Shown: positions 24,980 through 33,551, numbered from the stretch's first letter. The stretch: DNA of 64,000 nucleotides from Halopseudomonas yangmingensis (GCF_900114825.1 NZ_FOUI01000007.1:1-64000); one strand, 5' to 3'. The notes: generated from the letters alone by a model not told the origin. Numbers and translations: made by a program.

Positions 24980-25100
24980 AATCCTCATGAACGAGCGGAT
25001 TATGTTGCCGCAAGTTTATTCTAGCCATAAATCCTCATGATCGTGAGGATTAATGATGGTGGACCATCGATTGTATCAAAAACCTCACGATCTTGAGGAT
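24980..25100. promoter_or_regulatory. Three HipB-type operators upstream of hipBA
   Basis: Three inverted repeats share the form ATCCTC-N8-GAGGAT: AATCCTCA-N6-TGAGGATT at 25030-25051 is perfect; 24980-25001 (ATCCTCAT, then GCGGATT) and 25081-25100 (ACCTCA, then TGAGGAT) are close variants. They are about 50 bases apart, which fits cooperative repression with DNA bending as described for HipB. Confidence 0.8.
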
Positions 25101-25399
25101 TTCTATCAATTCAGTTGGGCGCATAAGAAAATCCACTTTCCGCTGTTCAGCGTGGATCGGTGGTTTGTGGCGCAGCAGATAGTGCATGTAGTGGTCAACT
25201 GATTCCGGACACGGATTAAAGCCAGACGCTGATAGCCCGTTGCCGGCACTCACTCAGTTTTCAGGTTTCGGAACAGGCGTGTTGTACTGGCAGTTACCTC
25301 GGAGGCTGATGCTCTGCACCATGCGGTGTCTGCAGCACAGAAAAACTCGTAGCTTGAGCTACTGCGCCAACTATCCTGACACCGGGAGCGGTTGCTGGG
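25101..25399. other. Gene-free stretch between hipBA and the HigBA-type pair
   Basis: No open frame with credible composition or domain was found, and no hairpin terminator or repeat stands out. Confidence 0.45.
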
Positions 25400-25702
25400 T
25401 CAAACTGCGGCATCCTTGGGAACGACCACCAGTTTGACGCCCAGTGCGCCAAGTACGCGGCTAATGGTGTCAAAGCGTGGGCTTGCGCCGTTGCGCAGGG
25501 CCTTGTAAAGCGATTCACGGCCAATGCCGGCATCCTTGGCTATCTGTGTCATGCCGCGTGCTTTGGCGATGTCGCCCACGGCGCTGGCCAGCAAAGCGTC
25601 ATCATTCTCTTCGAGGATGGCGTTCAGGTAGGCGGCAATGGCTTCTTCGCTGTCGAGGTAGTCGGCAGCATCGAAGGTGGCCAGTTCTGCAATTTTTGGC
25701 AT
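25400..25702 (-). CDS. HigA-type antitoxin (addiction module antidote, XRE)
   Basis: The 100-residue protein has an N-terminal toxin-contact segment (DAADYLDSEEAIAAYLNAILEEND) and a C-terminal helix-turn-helix (MTQIAKDAGIGRESLYKALRNG), matching the antidote family that pairs with RelE/HigB-like toxins (TIGR02684 type). It follows the toxin gene after 3 bases, in toxin-first order. Confidence 0.9.
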   Translation of the reverse strand: MPKIAELATFDAADYLDSEEAIAAYLNAILEENDDALLASAVGDIAKARGMTQIAKDAGIGRESLYKALRNGASPRFDTISRVLGALGVKLVVVPKDAAV

Positions 25703-25705
25703 GGT

Positions 25706-26005
25706 TCAGTCCTCCAGTTTTTTGGACAGTGCGATGGCTTTGTTTATATCGCGGCTCTGTCTGGACTTGCCGCCACCGCCCAGCATGACAATCAGGTGTT
25801 CGCCTCGCTGTATAAAGTACATTCGCCAGCCTGTACCGAAGTGCTCGCGCATTTCACTGACGCCTTCACCTACTGGTTTGACGTCTCCCAGGTTGCCCAA
25901 GGCTGCCTTTTTCAGGCGAACTATCAATCGTGCCTTGACTGTCTGGTCTTTCAGGTTGCTCAGCCATTTGTCAAATTCTGGCAGGCGTTTGATTTCTATA
26001 TGCAC
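25706..26005 (-). CDS. HigB/RelE-type toxin (phage-derived Gp49-like family)
   Basis: This RelE-fold protein reads HIEIKRLPEFDKWLSNLKD, then GVSEMREHFGTGWRMYF and LIVMLGGGGKSRQSRDINKA, the typical pattern of the killer family paired with the following antidote (TIGR02683 type). These toxins cleave mRNA at the ribosome. I chose GTG 26005, preceded by AAGGA at proper spacing, because the operator palindrome at 26035-26054 would otherwise be inside the coding region; ATG 26062 is the alternative and adds 19 residues. The protein has 99 residues. Confidence 0.88.
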   Translation of the reverse strand: MHIEIKRLPEFDKWLSNLKDQTVKARLIVRLKKAALGNLGDVKPVGEGVSEMREHFGTGWRMYFIQRGEHLIVMLGGGGKSRQSRDINKAIALSKKLED

Positions 26006-26034
26006 TGGCAGTCCTTGCTTGTTGCGTGCATGAA

Positions 26035-26054
26035 TTGTATTCTTTCGAATACAA
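26035..26054. promoter_or_regulatory. Palindromic operator of the HigBA-type pair
   Basis: TTGTATTC-N4-GAATACAA is a perfect inverted repeat 30 bases upstream of the chosen toxin start. GAATACAAT may also serve as a -10 region on the minus strand. It is the likely binding site of the antitoxin. Confidence 0.65.
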
Positions 26055-26175
26055 TCGAGCAAGCGCCCGTTCGCTTCTGTTACTGGCTGTCAATGGCCAT
26101 GGTCAGGCTGGCTGGTGGCCGCGTGCGGCAGGCTATTTCAATATTGGACAGTTTTACATCTGGCTGCTAGGGTAT

Positions 26176-26194
26176 CTAAAGGTATTACCTTTAG
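26176..26194. promoter_or_regulatory. Palindromic operator of the second ParDE-type module
   Basis: CTAAAGGTA-T-TACCTTTAG is a perfect 19-base palindrome 17 bases before the antitoxin ATG. It is the same site as at 20477-20491, with a longer symmetric match. Confidence 0.7.
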
Positions 26195-26210
26195 ATAATT
26201 GGGGTGAATA

Positions 26211-26483
26211 ATGGCTACCTCCATCAAGATTGATGACGAGCTTAAAGGCCGAATCCAGCAGCTGGCTGACCAGCGTCAGCGTTCGTCTCACTGGATTATG
26301 CGAGAAGCAATCATTCAGTATGTCGAGCGTGAAGAGGCGCGTGAAAGCTTTAAGCAGGAAGCACTTGCATCCTGGTCTGCTTATCAGGAAACCGGCAGGC
26401 ATTTGACTGGCGAAGAGGCGCGTACCTGGCTTGATAGCTGGGGAACTGATGGGCAGGGAGAGCTTCCCAAGTGCCACGACTGA
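26211..26483 (+). CDS. Ribbon-helix-helix (CopG/ParD-type) antitoxin, copy 2
   Basis: Ninety residues, start MATSIKIDDELKGRIQ, same length and layout as copy 1 at 20511-20783. About 12 residues differ, mainly in the middle helix and C-terminal toxin-contact part, while many codons differ at silent sites. This points to two separately evolving modules and not a fresh duplication. It overlaps its toxin gene by 13 bases. Confidence 0.9.
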   Translation: MATSIKIDDELKGRIQQLADQRQRSSHWIMREAIIQYVEREEARESFKQEALASWSAYQETGRHLTGEEARTWLDSWGTDGQGELPKCHD

Positions 26484-26764
26484 TTGTCACTGAGGGCGCA
26501 GCTAAAGGTTTGGAGCGGTGCCGGCGATTCCTTGCCGATAAAGATCCGCAGGTGGCACGGCGTGCTGCGCAGGCAATCAAACGCCAATTCGCCTGTTTGG
26601 AAGAAAGCCCGGAAATAGGGCGTCCATTCCCAGATTTGCCGGAGCTGAGAGAACTCATCATTGAGTTTGGTGACTCAGGGTATGTCGCGCTTTACCGATA
26701 TGAACGCTCGAATGACACGGCCTACTTGTTGGCCTTTCGTCATCAAAAAGAAGCTGGTTACTGA
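26471..26764 (+). CDS. RelE/ParE-family toxin, copy 2
   Basis: Ninety-seven residues from a GTG start, same fold pattern as copy 1 with about 7 changes (for example LADKDP for LSDKDP, KRQFACLEES for ERQFARLEES). The gene ends where a HigA fragment begins, so the module seems to have been inserted in, or have replaced part of, an older antitoxin gene. Whether the antitoxin of one copy can neutralise the toxin of the other is an open question. Confidence 0.9.
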   Translation: MPRLIVTEGAAKGLERCRRFLADKDPQVARRAAQAIKRQFACLEESPEIGRPFPDLPELRELIIEFGDSGYVALYRYERSNDTAYLLAFRHQKEAGY

Positions 26765-26906
26765 GTCCAGGCTGGTTGAGGCTTTGGATAAGCTGCTGGC
26801 AGGTAAACGCCAGCTGACTGTGCGCCACATCCGTGAGCTCTCGGATCGACTTGGCATTCCGGCGGATGTGTTTTTTGGGCGCGCTTTGCCGTGGCTAAAC
26901 CAGTAA
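26760..26906 (+). pseudogene. 3' fragment of a HigA-type antitoxin gene
   Basis: The frame reads SRLVEALDKLLAGKRQLT and then VRHIRELSDRLGIPADVFF, which is the second half of a HigA-type helix-turn-helix domain with its usual end. The 5' part is replaced by the preceding toxin gene in another frame. It is a relic and not expected to be translated on its own. Confidence 0.65.
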
Positions 26907-26974
26907 AATGCCGCGAGTTCTGTTCGCCGCACGCCCATGCCGGCGCCTTGTTCAATTGTTGCTGGAGTCCTCGC

Positions 26975-29098
26975 ATGTCCCACCTGGTTACCCCGCCTGG
27001 CCGCATTGCGCCGTTGTTCCTGGCCTGCCTGTTGGCGTCTGCGGCATTGCACGCAGAGGATGCGGCTCAACTGGACTCCATTACCGTCTCGGGCGAGAAA
27101 TATGATGCGGTTGCAAGCGCGCGTGCAGCGCTGAGCGAGGTGCCGGGTGGCACCAATGTGGTGGATATGCGGCAGGTCGAGCAGGGGCGGGTGGCCGGTG
27201 TGGCCGATGTGCTGGCCTTTCAGCCGGGTGTGTATGCCCAGTCGCCGGGTAACGAAGGCGTCAAGATCAGTATCCGTGGCTCGGGTATCAATCGTGGCCC
27301 CGGGGCGCATGCGTCGGGCAATCATATCCTGCTTGATGGCTTGCCGCTGACAGGCTCGGGCGGTACCCCCTATGAGTTGCTGGAGCCGCTGTGGCTCAGT
27401 CGTGTCGAGGTGCTGCGGGGTGCCAACGGCTTTGCGCGCGGCGCACTGGCGCTGGGTGGGGCGGTGGATTACATCACCCGCAGCGGGTTTGATGCGCCGC
27501 GTTTGCAGGTGCGCATGGAGGCCGGCAGTGATGGTTATCTGAAGCGCCATCTGGCTTCCGGCCAGGTTGTCGGTGATCTGGATTATTACGTTGGCATCAC
27601 CGACCTGCACTACGACGGTCAGCAGGATCACGCCGCCGGCAGTGCCAAGGGCGTGGTTGCCAATCTAGGCCTGCAGCTGACAGCGGACCTGGAGACCCGT
27701 TTCTTCCTGCGTTACCGCGAAACCGAACACAAGACGCCGGGCCGCCTGACCCAGTCGCAGATCGACGACGATCCGACCCAGGCCAATGCCGGGAATGTTG
27801 CACGCAATGCCCGGCGCGAGCAGCCGGGCAGCACCTGGCTGGCCAACAAGACCACACTGCGGCTGGATGACGTCAGTTCGCTGGAGTTGGGGCTGGTCTA
27901 TCACCACTACCCGATGGACCTGATGGAAAGCCCGTATCGCATTCGGGTGGATTACAGCGACATCAGCGCAACCCTGAATTACCGGCGCGAGCACACGCTG
28001 TTTGGGCTGAATTCGAACACCGTGATTGGCTGGCGCATTACCGCCAACCTGCCGAGCAGTGATTCGCAGGAGTCCGCCTACCAGCCGCTGAATGCCAGCG
28101 GCACCCTCTATCCGGTCGGCACAGTGACGCGCGAGTACAGTCATCAGGGTTCGGATAACGTGCTGCATCTGGGCAACGAACTGCAGCTGGCCCCCAGGCT
28201 GTGGCTGACCAGCGGACTGGCGCTGATCTACACCCAGCGTGAGGTCGAGGTCACCCGACCTGAGACCAATCAGAAGCTCAGCGAAGGCACCTGGGATTAC
28301 GCGCCGCGGCTGGGCCTGCGTTACCGGCTGGAGTCCGGCACCGAGCTCTACGGCAACCTGTCGCGCTCGGTTGAGCCGCCGCACCCGTGGTCGATGATCT
28401 GGGGTTCGCCGACGCGCTTCCCGGTCAGCAATCAGCCCTGGAGCAACCGTCAAAGCACGCCGGTCAGTCTGGACAACCAGACCGCCACCACCCTTGAACT
28501 GGGTGCGCGGGGCGATTCTGTGCTGGGGCAGTGGGATCTGGCGTGGTACTACTCACGGGTCAACCACGAGCTGCTGACCATCGAGATCGAGCCGGCTATC
28601 TTTGCCGAGTCCAACGCCAGTGCCACCGTGCATCAGGGTATCGAGGCCGGGCTCACCAGCACCCTCTGGCAGGGTGACAAACTGGGTGCGCTGACGCTGC
28701 GCCAGGCCTATACGTTCAGCGATTTCCATTACCGTGATGACGACGCCTTTGGCAGCAATGCGTTGCCCGGTTTGCCGCGCCATTACTATCAGGGCGAGCT
28801 GCGTTATCAGCACCCGGCAGGCGTTTATCTTGGGTTGAGCACCCAACATGCGTCAAAGGTGCCAGTTGATTACGCCAACTCCTGGAATGCCGACGCTTAC
28901 ACCACCTTTGGCGCGATTCTCGGTTATGACGCGCCGAAGCAGGATTGGCAGGCGTGGCTGGAGCTACGCAACCTCACCGATGAGCGCTACGCCGCAACAG
29001 TGACCCCCGGGTTCAACGATAACGGCCTAGAAGCGCCGCGCTTGACGCCCGGTGAAGGCTTTGGCGTATACACGGGCTTTTCCTGGAGCTGGCTGTAA
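26975..29098 (+). CDS. TonB-dependent outer-membrane receptor
   Basis: The 707-residue receptor has a signal peptide (LFLACLLASAALHA), a probable TonB box (DSITVSGE), a plug domain (VADVLAFQPGVYAQSPGNEG, IRGSGINRGPGAH, DGLPLTGSGG) and a C-terminal beta-barrel ending in an aromatic-rich strand (GFSWSWL). The barrel has a FecA-like flavour, so a ferric chelate is a reasonable substrate, but the ligand cannot be read from sequence. The start ATG 26975 follows GGAG; a frame from 26891 would put 28 odd residues before the signal peptide. No Fur box, sigma factor or anti-sigma gene is visible beside it. Confidence 0.92.
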   Translation: MSHLVTPPGRIAPLFLACLLASAALHAEDAAQLDSITVSGEKYDAVASARAALSEVPGGTNVVDMRQVEQGRVAGVADVLAFQPGVYAQSPGNEGVKISIRGSGINRGPGAHASGNHILLDGLPLTGSGGTPYELLEPLWLSRVEVLRGANGFARGALALGGAVDYITRSGFDAPRLQVRMEAGSDGYLKRHLASGQVVGDLDYYVGITDLHYDGQQDHAAGSAKGVVANLGLQLTADLETRFFLRYRETEHKTPGRLTQSQIDDDPTQANAGNVARNARREQPGSTWLANKTTLRLDDVSSLELGLVYHHYPMDLMESPYRIRVDYSDISATLNYRREHTLFGLNSNTVIGWRITANLPSSDSQESAYQPLNASGTLYPVGTVTREYSHQGSDNVLHLGNELQLAPRLWLTSGLALIYTQREVEVTRPETNQKLSEGTWDYAPRLGLRYRLESGTELYGNLSRSVEPPHPWSMIWGSPTRFPVSNQPWSNRQSTPVSLDNQTATTLELGARGDSVLGQWDLAWYYSRVNHELLTIEIEPAIFAESNASATVHQGIEAGLTSTLWQGDKLGALTLRQAYTFSDFHYRDDDAFGSNALPGLPRHYYQGELRYQHPAGVYLGLSTQHASKVPVDYANSWNADAYTTFGAILGYDAPKQDWQAWLELRNLTDERYAATVTPGFNDNGLEAPRLTPGEGFGVYTGFSWSWL

Positions 29099-29117
29099 CG
29101 GCGGGTTGACGGTTTCA

Positions 29118-29612
29118 GTGAGCGTACTCAAATACCTCAGCGGTTACAGCGCGGATCTGCAAAGTCAGGTGCAGAGGCTGATCGACACCAATCAGCTTGG
29201 CCTCTGGCTGGAGCAGCGCTATCCGCCACAGCCCCGGCATTTGATTCAGACTGACGCGGCCCTGTACGACTATACCCAGCGCCTCAAGCAAAGGTTCATG
29301 CGCAGCAGCGATCCGCTCAGCAAGGTGTACTTTGATACGCGCATGCACGTTATCGACAACGCCCTGGGTCAGCACCAGTTTGTCAGCCGTGTGCAAGGCA
29401 GCAAGCTCAAGCGCAAGAACGAAATCAAGGTCTCTGCCCTGTTCAAACGCTTGCCCGAACCGCTGCTGCGTATGGTCGTGGTGCATGAGCTGGCGCACCT
29501 GCGCGAGAAGGAGCACAACAGGGCCTTCTATCAGCTGTGCCAGCACATGGAGCCGGACTATCACCAGCTGGAGCTGGATTTGCGTTTGTTTTTGACGGCA
29601 GGGGGCCTGTGA
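29118..29612 (+). CDS. YgjP-like metallopeptidase-domain protein (DUF45)
   Basis: The 164-residue protein has the zinc-binding HELAHLREKEHNRAFY motif near residue 120, where HExxH plus a downstream His match the YgjP/DUF45 fold. It is shorter than E. coli YgjP at the N terminus but carries the whole catalytic part. GTG 29118 is the likely start; ATG 29052 lies within the receptor gene. Its substrate is unknown. It lies 19 bases after the receptor stop, though a functional link is not evident. Confidence 0.8.
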   Translation: MSVLKYLSGYSADLQSQVQRLIDTNQLGLWLEQRYPPQPRHLIQTDAALYDYTQRLKQRFMRSSDPLSKVYFDTRMHVIDNALGQHQFVSRVQGSKLKRKNEIKVSALFKRLPEPLLRMVVVHELAHLREKEHNRAFYQLCQHMEPDYHQLELDLRLFLTAGGL

Positions 29613-29748
29613 TCTGGCCCATCCAGCCCGATAGGCGCTGACAGCTGTTCCGGTTAGCCGGTTGCAGTTTTACAGCAGTACTGGAAATAGGGTAGAACCC
29701 GGACATCCTTCAATCATCCCGCCATTTTCAGTTATTGAGGCCTGGTTT

Positions 29749-29967
29749 GTGACGCCCGAACACCTGAACGATGACCTTTCGCAGCGCGCCATCATGCATG
29801 GCGCCAGTTTGCCGTGGATTGCCGGCCAGCACGACCGGCTGTTGTTCGAGGATGCCCATGAGTGCGACTGGGTAAAGGCTGTAGCGGCAGGCGTGTGTCT
29901 GTGGCTGAACGAGGCGCAGCCTGATTCGGGGATTCTGCCAAAACAAGTCGGAGAGGCCTTGCCATGA
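29749..29967 (+). CDS. Small protein coupled to queC
   Basis: A GTG at 29749 opens 72 residues ([26 protein letters not shown] and on) that end with a stop overlapping the queC start (ATGA). The short block [13 protein letters not shown] recalls the opening of ChrR-type cupin proteins, but the rest does not follow that family closely. The tight overlap suggests co-translation with queC. The start is uncertain, and a longer frame from 29662 exists. Confidence 0.5.
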   Translation: MTPEHLNDDLSQRAIMHGASLPWIAGQHDRLLFEDAHECDWVKAVAAGVCLWLNEAQPDSGILPKQVGEALP

Positions 29968-30641
29968 AAAAAGCCGTTTGCCTGCTCAGCGGCGGGCTGG
30001 ATTCGACCACCACGTTGGCCATCGCCCAGGCCGAGGGCTTTGATGTGCATGCGATGAGTTTTCGCTATGGGCAGCGGCACTCGGTCGAGCTGGATCGGGC
30101 TTCGGCCTTTGCCCGGCAGCGCGGTGTGGCCGAGCACATCATTGTCGACTTCGACCTGCGACTGATTGGTGGTTCGGCGCTGACCGCCGATATCCAGGTG
30201 CCCAAACATGACAGTGCCGATGGCATGGGCACGGACATTCCGGTCACCTATGTGCCGGCGCGCAATACCATCTTTCTCAGTTTTGCGCTGGGCTGGGCCG
30301 AGGTGCTGGGGGCCGAGGATATCTTTATCGGGGTGAATGCGCTGGATTACAGCGGTTACCCGGATTGCCGGCCGGAATACATTGCGACCTTTGAAACCCT
30401 CGGCAATCTGGCTACCCGGGCGGGTGTCGAGGGTCGGCAGAATCTGCGTATTCATGCGCCGCTGATGCAGATGAGCAAGGCGCAGATTATCTGTCGCGGC
30501 CTGGAGCTGGGTGTGGATTTTGCCCAGACCAGCAGTTGCTATGATCCGGGCGCCGATGGCCGGCCCTGTGCCCGCTGTGATTCCTGCCTGCTGCGCGCCC
30601 GGGGGTTCGAGGCGCTGGGGCTGACTGATCCGCTGTTGTAG
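29964..30641 (+). CDS. queC: 7-cyano-7-deazaguanine synthase
   Basis: QueC makes preQ0 from 7-carboxy-7-deazaguanine with ATP and ammonia, in the queuosine pathway. The 225-residue protein has the PP-loop SGGLDSTT at the start, [13 protein letters not shown] in the middle, and the zinc cysteines near the C terminus (SSCYDPG, then [10 protein letters not shown]). Length and motifs are complete. No queD or queE gene is beside it. Confidence 0.95.
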   Translation: MKKAVCLLSGGLDSTTTLAIAQAEGFDVHAMSFRYGQRHSVELDRASAFARQRGVAEHIIVDFDLRLIGGSALTADIQVPKHDSADGMGTDIPVTYVPARNTIFLSFALGWAEVLGAEDIFIGVNALDYSGYPDCRPEYIATFETLGNLATRAGVEGRQNLRIHAPLMQMSKAQIICRGLELGVDFAQTSSCYDPGADGRPCARCDSCLLRARGFEALGLTDPLL

Positions 30642-30650
30642 CGCCTGCCG

Positions 30651-31922
30651 CTATCCAGCCTTTACCACCATCAGTTGATCAATCCGTGTGCTGTAGGCCG
30701 GGCTCAGCAGCTGGCGCTGCATGTGCCAGCTGGCCGTGGCCGGGACCCGTGCGGGGCGGATACAGCCTTTGCCCCAGCGCTGGTTGATGCGGTCCATGGT
30801 CTGCATCAGGCGTTCGCTGCTGGCCGGTTGCGAGGGCGCGAACAGGTCCGGGGTGTACTGGTTGCGCTGGCACAGGTCGAGCAGCAGTATGCTGGCCTTG
30901 GCATAGGCCAGTCCGGGGCGATAAATCTGCCGCAACCCTTCGGTGGCGGCCGCCACCAGTACCCGGGTGTCGTCGGTCGGGCAGGGTAGCTGGCAGACCA
31001 GGCTGCGGGCGCTGCGGGTTTCCTGCGGGTTGAACATGCCGGTGCGGATGCCGACCTGCAGCAGGCGGCAAAGCGACTGCTGGCTGCGCAGTTTTTCCGC
31101 GGCGCGGCTGGCGAAGCTGGCTACCGCCTGCTGCAGCTGCGCCAGTTCGCTAACCCGGCTGCCAAAACTGCGGCTGCAGCAGATTGCCTGGCGTGGTGGT
31201 GTCTCCGGTTGCAGGTCAAGGCAGCTGATACCGCGCAGTTCGCGGGAGGTTTTCTCCAGTACCAGGCTGAAGCGTTTGCGCAGCAGGGCCGGATTGGCCT
31301 GGGCCAGATCCCAGGCGCTGCGAATGTGCATGGCCTGCAGTTGTTCATTCAGGCGTCGGCCGACGCCCCACACCTCGGCCACCGGCATGGCTCGCAACAG
31401 CTTGTCACGCCGCTCGGGATCGCGGATATCAACCACACCACCGGTCTGGCTCTGCCAGCGCTTGGCGGCGTTGTTGGCCAGTTTGGCCAGGGTCTTGCTG
31501 GTGCCGATGCCGATACCCACCGGAATGCCGGTTTTTTGCAGGACATCGGCGCGCAGCGCATGGCCGAGTGAGTCCAGTGGCTCCGGCAGGCCGGTCAGCT
31601 CAGCGAAGGCCTCGTCGATCGAATACACCTCGACACGCGGCAGGTGCTGCTCAAGGATGCTCATTACCCGCTCGCTCATGTCGCCATACAGCGCATAGTT
31701 GCTGCTGAAGGCGACGATGCCGTGGCGCTTCAGGCTGTCGCGGATCTTGAACCAGGGTTCGCCCATGGGGACATGGGGTTTGGCCTCGCGGCTGCGGGCG
31801 ATCACACAGCCGTCGTTGTTGCTCAGCACCACAATCGGGGTGCGCGCCAGATCCGGGCGAAACACCCGCTCACAGCTGGCATAGAAGCTGTTGCAGTCGA
31901 TCAGCGCAAAGCTGCGGTTCAT
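30651..31922 (-). CDS. umuC: DNA polymerase V catalytic subunit
   Basis: UmuC is an error-prone Y-family polymerase active in SOS mutagenesis. The 423-residue protein shows the opening [17 protein letters not shown] with catalytic acids, [10 protein letters not shown], the second acidic site [10 protein letters not shown], and the HhH and little-finger parts. Its start overlaps the umuD stop by 4 bases (ATGA). The protein appears full-length. Confidence 0.96.
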   Translation of the reverse strand: MNRSFALIDCNSFYASCERVFRPDLARTPIVVLSNNDGCVIARSREAKPHVPMGEPWFKIRDSLKRHGIVAFSSNYALYGDMSERVMSILEQHLPRVEVYSIDEAFAELTGLPEPLDSLGHALRADVLQKTGIPVGIGIGTSKTLAKLANNAAKRWQSQTGGVVDIRDPERRDKLLRAMPVAEVWGVGRRLNEQLQAMHIRSAWDLAQANPALLRKRFSLVLEKTSRELRGISCLDLQPETPPRQAICCSRSFGSRVSELAQLQQAVASFASRAAEKLRSQQSLCRLLQVGIRTGMFNPQETRSARSLVCQLPCPTDDTRVLVAAATEGLRQIYRPGLAYAKASILLLDLCQRNQYTPDLFAPSQPASSERLMQTMDRINQRWGKGCIRPARVPATASWHMQRQLLSPAYSTRIDQLMVVKAG

Positions 31923-32368
31923 GCCTGGCTCCGGTCACTGCTGGCATACCAGCGGATGCTGTTGCGCACCACACCCCAGATCAGCAGCTCGTCACCTTCC
32001 ATGATGTAGCGCGGGGCATAGCGCGGGTTCTCCGAGACCAGCACTATCCGGGCCTGGCGCTTCTGCAGGCGCTTGACGAACACCTCGCCATTCACGCAGG
32101 CCACCACTATGTCGCCATGCCCGGCCTTGAGCGCCCGGTTCACCACCAGCACGTCACCGTCGTACAGGCCAATGCCGCTCATACTGTCGCCACTGACGCG
32201 CACCAGATAGGTGTGTGGCGCCTGTATGCCGAGCAACTCGTCCAGCGAGATGCGCTGCTCCATATGATCCAGCGCCGGACTGGGAAAGCCGGCCGGCACG
32301 CAGGTATCGAACCAGCGGATCGGCTGGTCGGAGGGAGCGAGCGGGGCGATGGCGGCGACGTTGGGCAT
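31919..32368 (-). CDS. umuD: DNA polymerase V regulatory subunit, LexA-like peptidase
   Basis: UmuD is cut by itself with RecA help to form UmuD', which joins UmuC. The 149-residue protein has a probable self-cleavage site at AG in [11 protein letters not shown], the catalytic Ser in SGDSMSG, and the catalytic Lys in EVFVKRL. The ATG at 32368 lies 17 bases from a LexA box, so the gene pair should be SOS-induced. Confidence 0.95.
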   Translation of the reverse strand: MPNVAAIAPLAPSDQPIRWFDTCVPAGFPSPALDHMEQRISLDELLGIQAPHTYLVRVSGDSMSGIGLYDGDVLVVNRALKAGHGDIVVACVNGEVFVKRLQKRQARIVLVSENPRYAPRYIMEGDELLIWGVVRNSIRWYASSDRSQA

Positions 32369-32384
32369 ACTGAACCTGCTAATG

Positions 32385-32400
32385 CTGATTGCATATACAG
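32385..32400 (-). promoter_or_regulatory. LexA box controlling umuDC
   Basis: CTG-N10-CAG (plus strand CTGATTGCATATACAG; minus strand CTGTATATGCAATCAG) is a full SOS-box consensus with an AT-rich centre, placed just before umuD. Confidence 0.9.
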
Positions 32401-32506
32401 TAATATGCGCGAGCTAATAGCTCAACTGCTTTTCTGCAAGCTGCTATGCTTCTTCGATCAGGCCGTCGCGCGGGTGGATGGCCGGTAATGGCAGGTGGAG
32501 ACCTTG

Positions 32507-33457
32507 ATGGATGCTGAACTGCTCGAGGATGTGCTGCCAGAGGCGCACTTGGACAACCATTTCTACCGGGCCGTGCTCGATTCGCTGGAGGAGCAGTTTG
32601 CGCTGATCGATGACGAGGGGCGGATAATTTTCGTCAACCGCAGTTGGCAGCTGTTCGCCCAGTGCAACGGTCTGCCTGCGGATTTCGACTGGCTCGGCCA
32701 CAACTATCTGGCTGTCTGCCAGGCAGCGACCGAACATGGGGATGCCGATGCGCTGGCGGTGGCCAGCGGGTTGGAGGCAGTGTTGACTGGCCGGCTCGAA
32801 CATTTCCATCATGAGTATCCCTGCCACAGTCCGGGTGAGCAGCGCTGGTTCATCCTGCGCGTGGTGCCGGTGCAGCATCCAGGCAAGCCCTGCTTTGCCA
32901 TAAGCCATCAGAACATCACCCAGCGCAAGCTGATCGAGCAGGCGGTTGAGCACTCGGCACAGCATGACCCTTTGACCGGATTGGCCAACCGGCGCAGCTT
33001 TGATGACTACCTGACCAAGGCCTGGCGGCGAGGCAAGCGGGCAGGCAGTCCGTTGAGTTTGTTAATGGTCGATCTGGACAGTTTCAAACCTTTTAACGAC
33101 GGTCATGGGCACCTGGATGGTGACCGTGCTCTGGTGCGGGTCGCCGCGGTGTTGCAGCGTTGTGCGCGACGCGATACCGATCTGGCGGCGCGTTACGGCG
33201 GCGATGAATTTGTGTTGGTGCTGCGTGATACCGATACCGAAGGGGCCCTGCAGGTCGCCCAGGCAGTTATCGACGGGGTGGCGGCGCTGGCCCTGATGTC
33301 AACGGATGGATCGCAGGTCGGTGCCAGCGTCGGTCTGGTATCGCGGGTGCCGGGGAGGGCGATTGACTGTCCGGATCGCCAGACCCTGTTGCGGCTGGCC
33401 GATGATGCTCTGTACCAGGTCAAGGACGCAGGCGGCGGTTCGCTAGTCTGCGCCTGA
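32507..33457 (+). CDS. PAS-GGDEF diguanylate cyclase
   Basis: This 316-residue protein would make cyclic di-GMP from GTP. An N-terminal PAS-like sensor (AVLDSLEEQFALIDDEGRI, about residues 20-140) precedes a GGDEF domain with the active-site loop RYGGDEF near 230 and the inhibitory RxxD (RDTD) five residues before it, so product feedback is likely. No membrane segment is seen; it should be cytoplasmic. I chose ATG 32507; GTG 32495 is an alternative. It is divergent from umuDC, and their promoters share about 140 bases. Confidence 0.9.
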   Translation: MDAELLEDVLPEAHLDNHFYRAVLDSLEEQFALIDDEGRIIFVNRSWQLFAQCNGLPADFDWLGHNYLAVCQAATEHGDADALAVASGLEAVLTGRLEHFHHEYPCHSPGEQRWFILRVVPVQHPGKPCFAISHQNITQRKLIEQAVEHSAQHDPLTGLANRRSFDDYLTKAWRRGKRAGSPLSLLMVDLDSFKPFNDGHGHLDGDRALVRVAAVLQRCARRDTDLAARYGGDEFVLVLRDTDTEGALQVAQAVIDGVAALALMSTDGSQVGASVGLVSRVPGRAIDCPDRQTLLRLADDALYQVKDAGGGSLVCA

Positions 33458-33551
33458 GCTCAGGCGCTTTGACTGAGGCTGGCAACCCGGAGAGGGCAGC
33501 GGCGGCCTGGGTCAGGCCAACGTAACCACTGCCGAATACGCTGAGGTTCAT
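33420..33551 (-). pseudogene. 5' relic of a UDP-glucose/GDP-mannose dehydrogenase gene
   Basis: On the minus strand ATG at 33551 opens MNLSVFGSGYVGLTQAAA, the Rossmann-fold opening (GxGYVG) of nucleotide-sugar dehydrogenases such as Ugd or AlgD. After about 20 residues the match ends and the frame stops at 33420, inside the 3' end of the GGDEF gene on the other strand. The remainder of the gene is absent. The surrounding 220 bases up to pabB contain nothing else I recognise. Confidence 0.6.
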
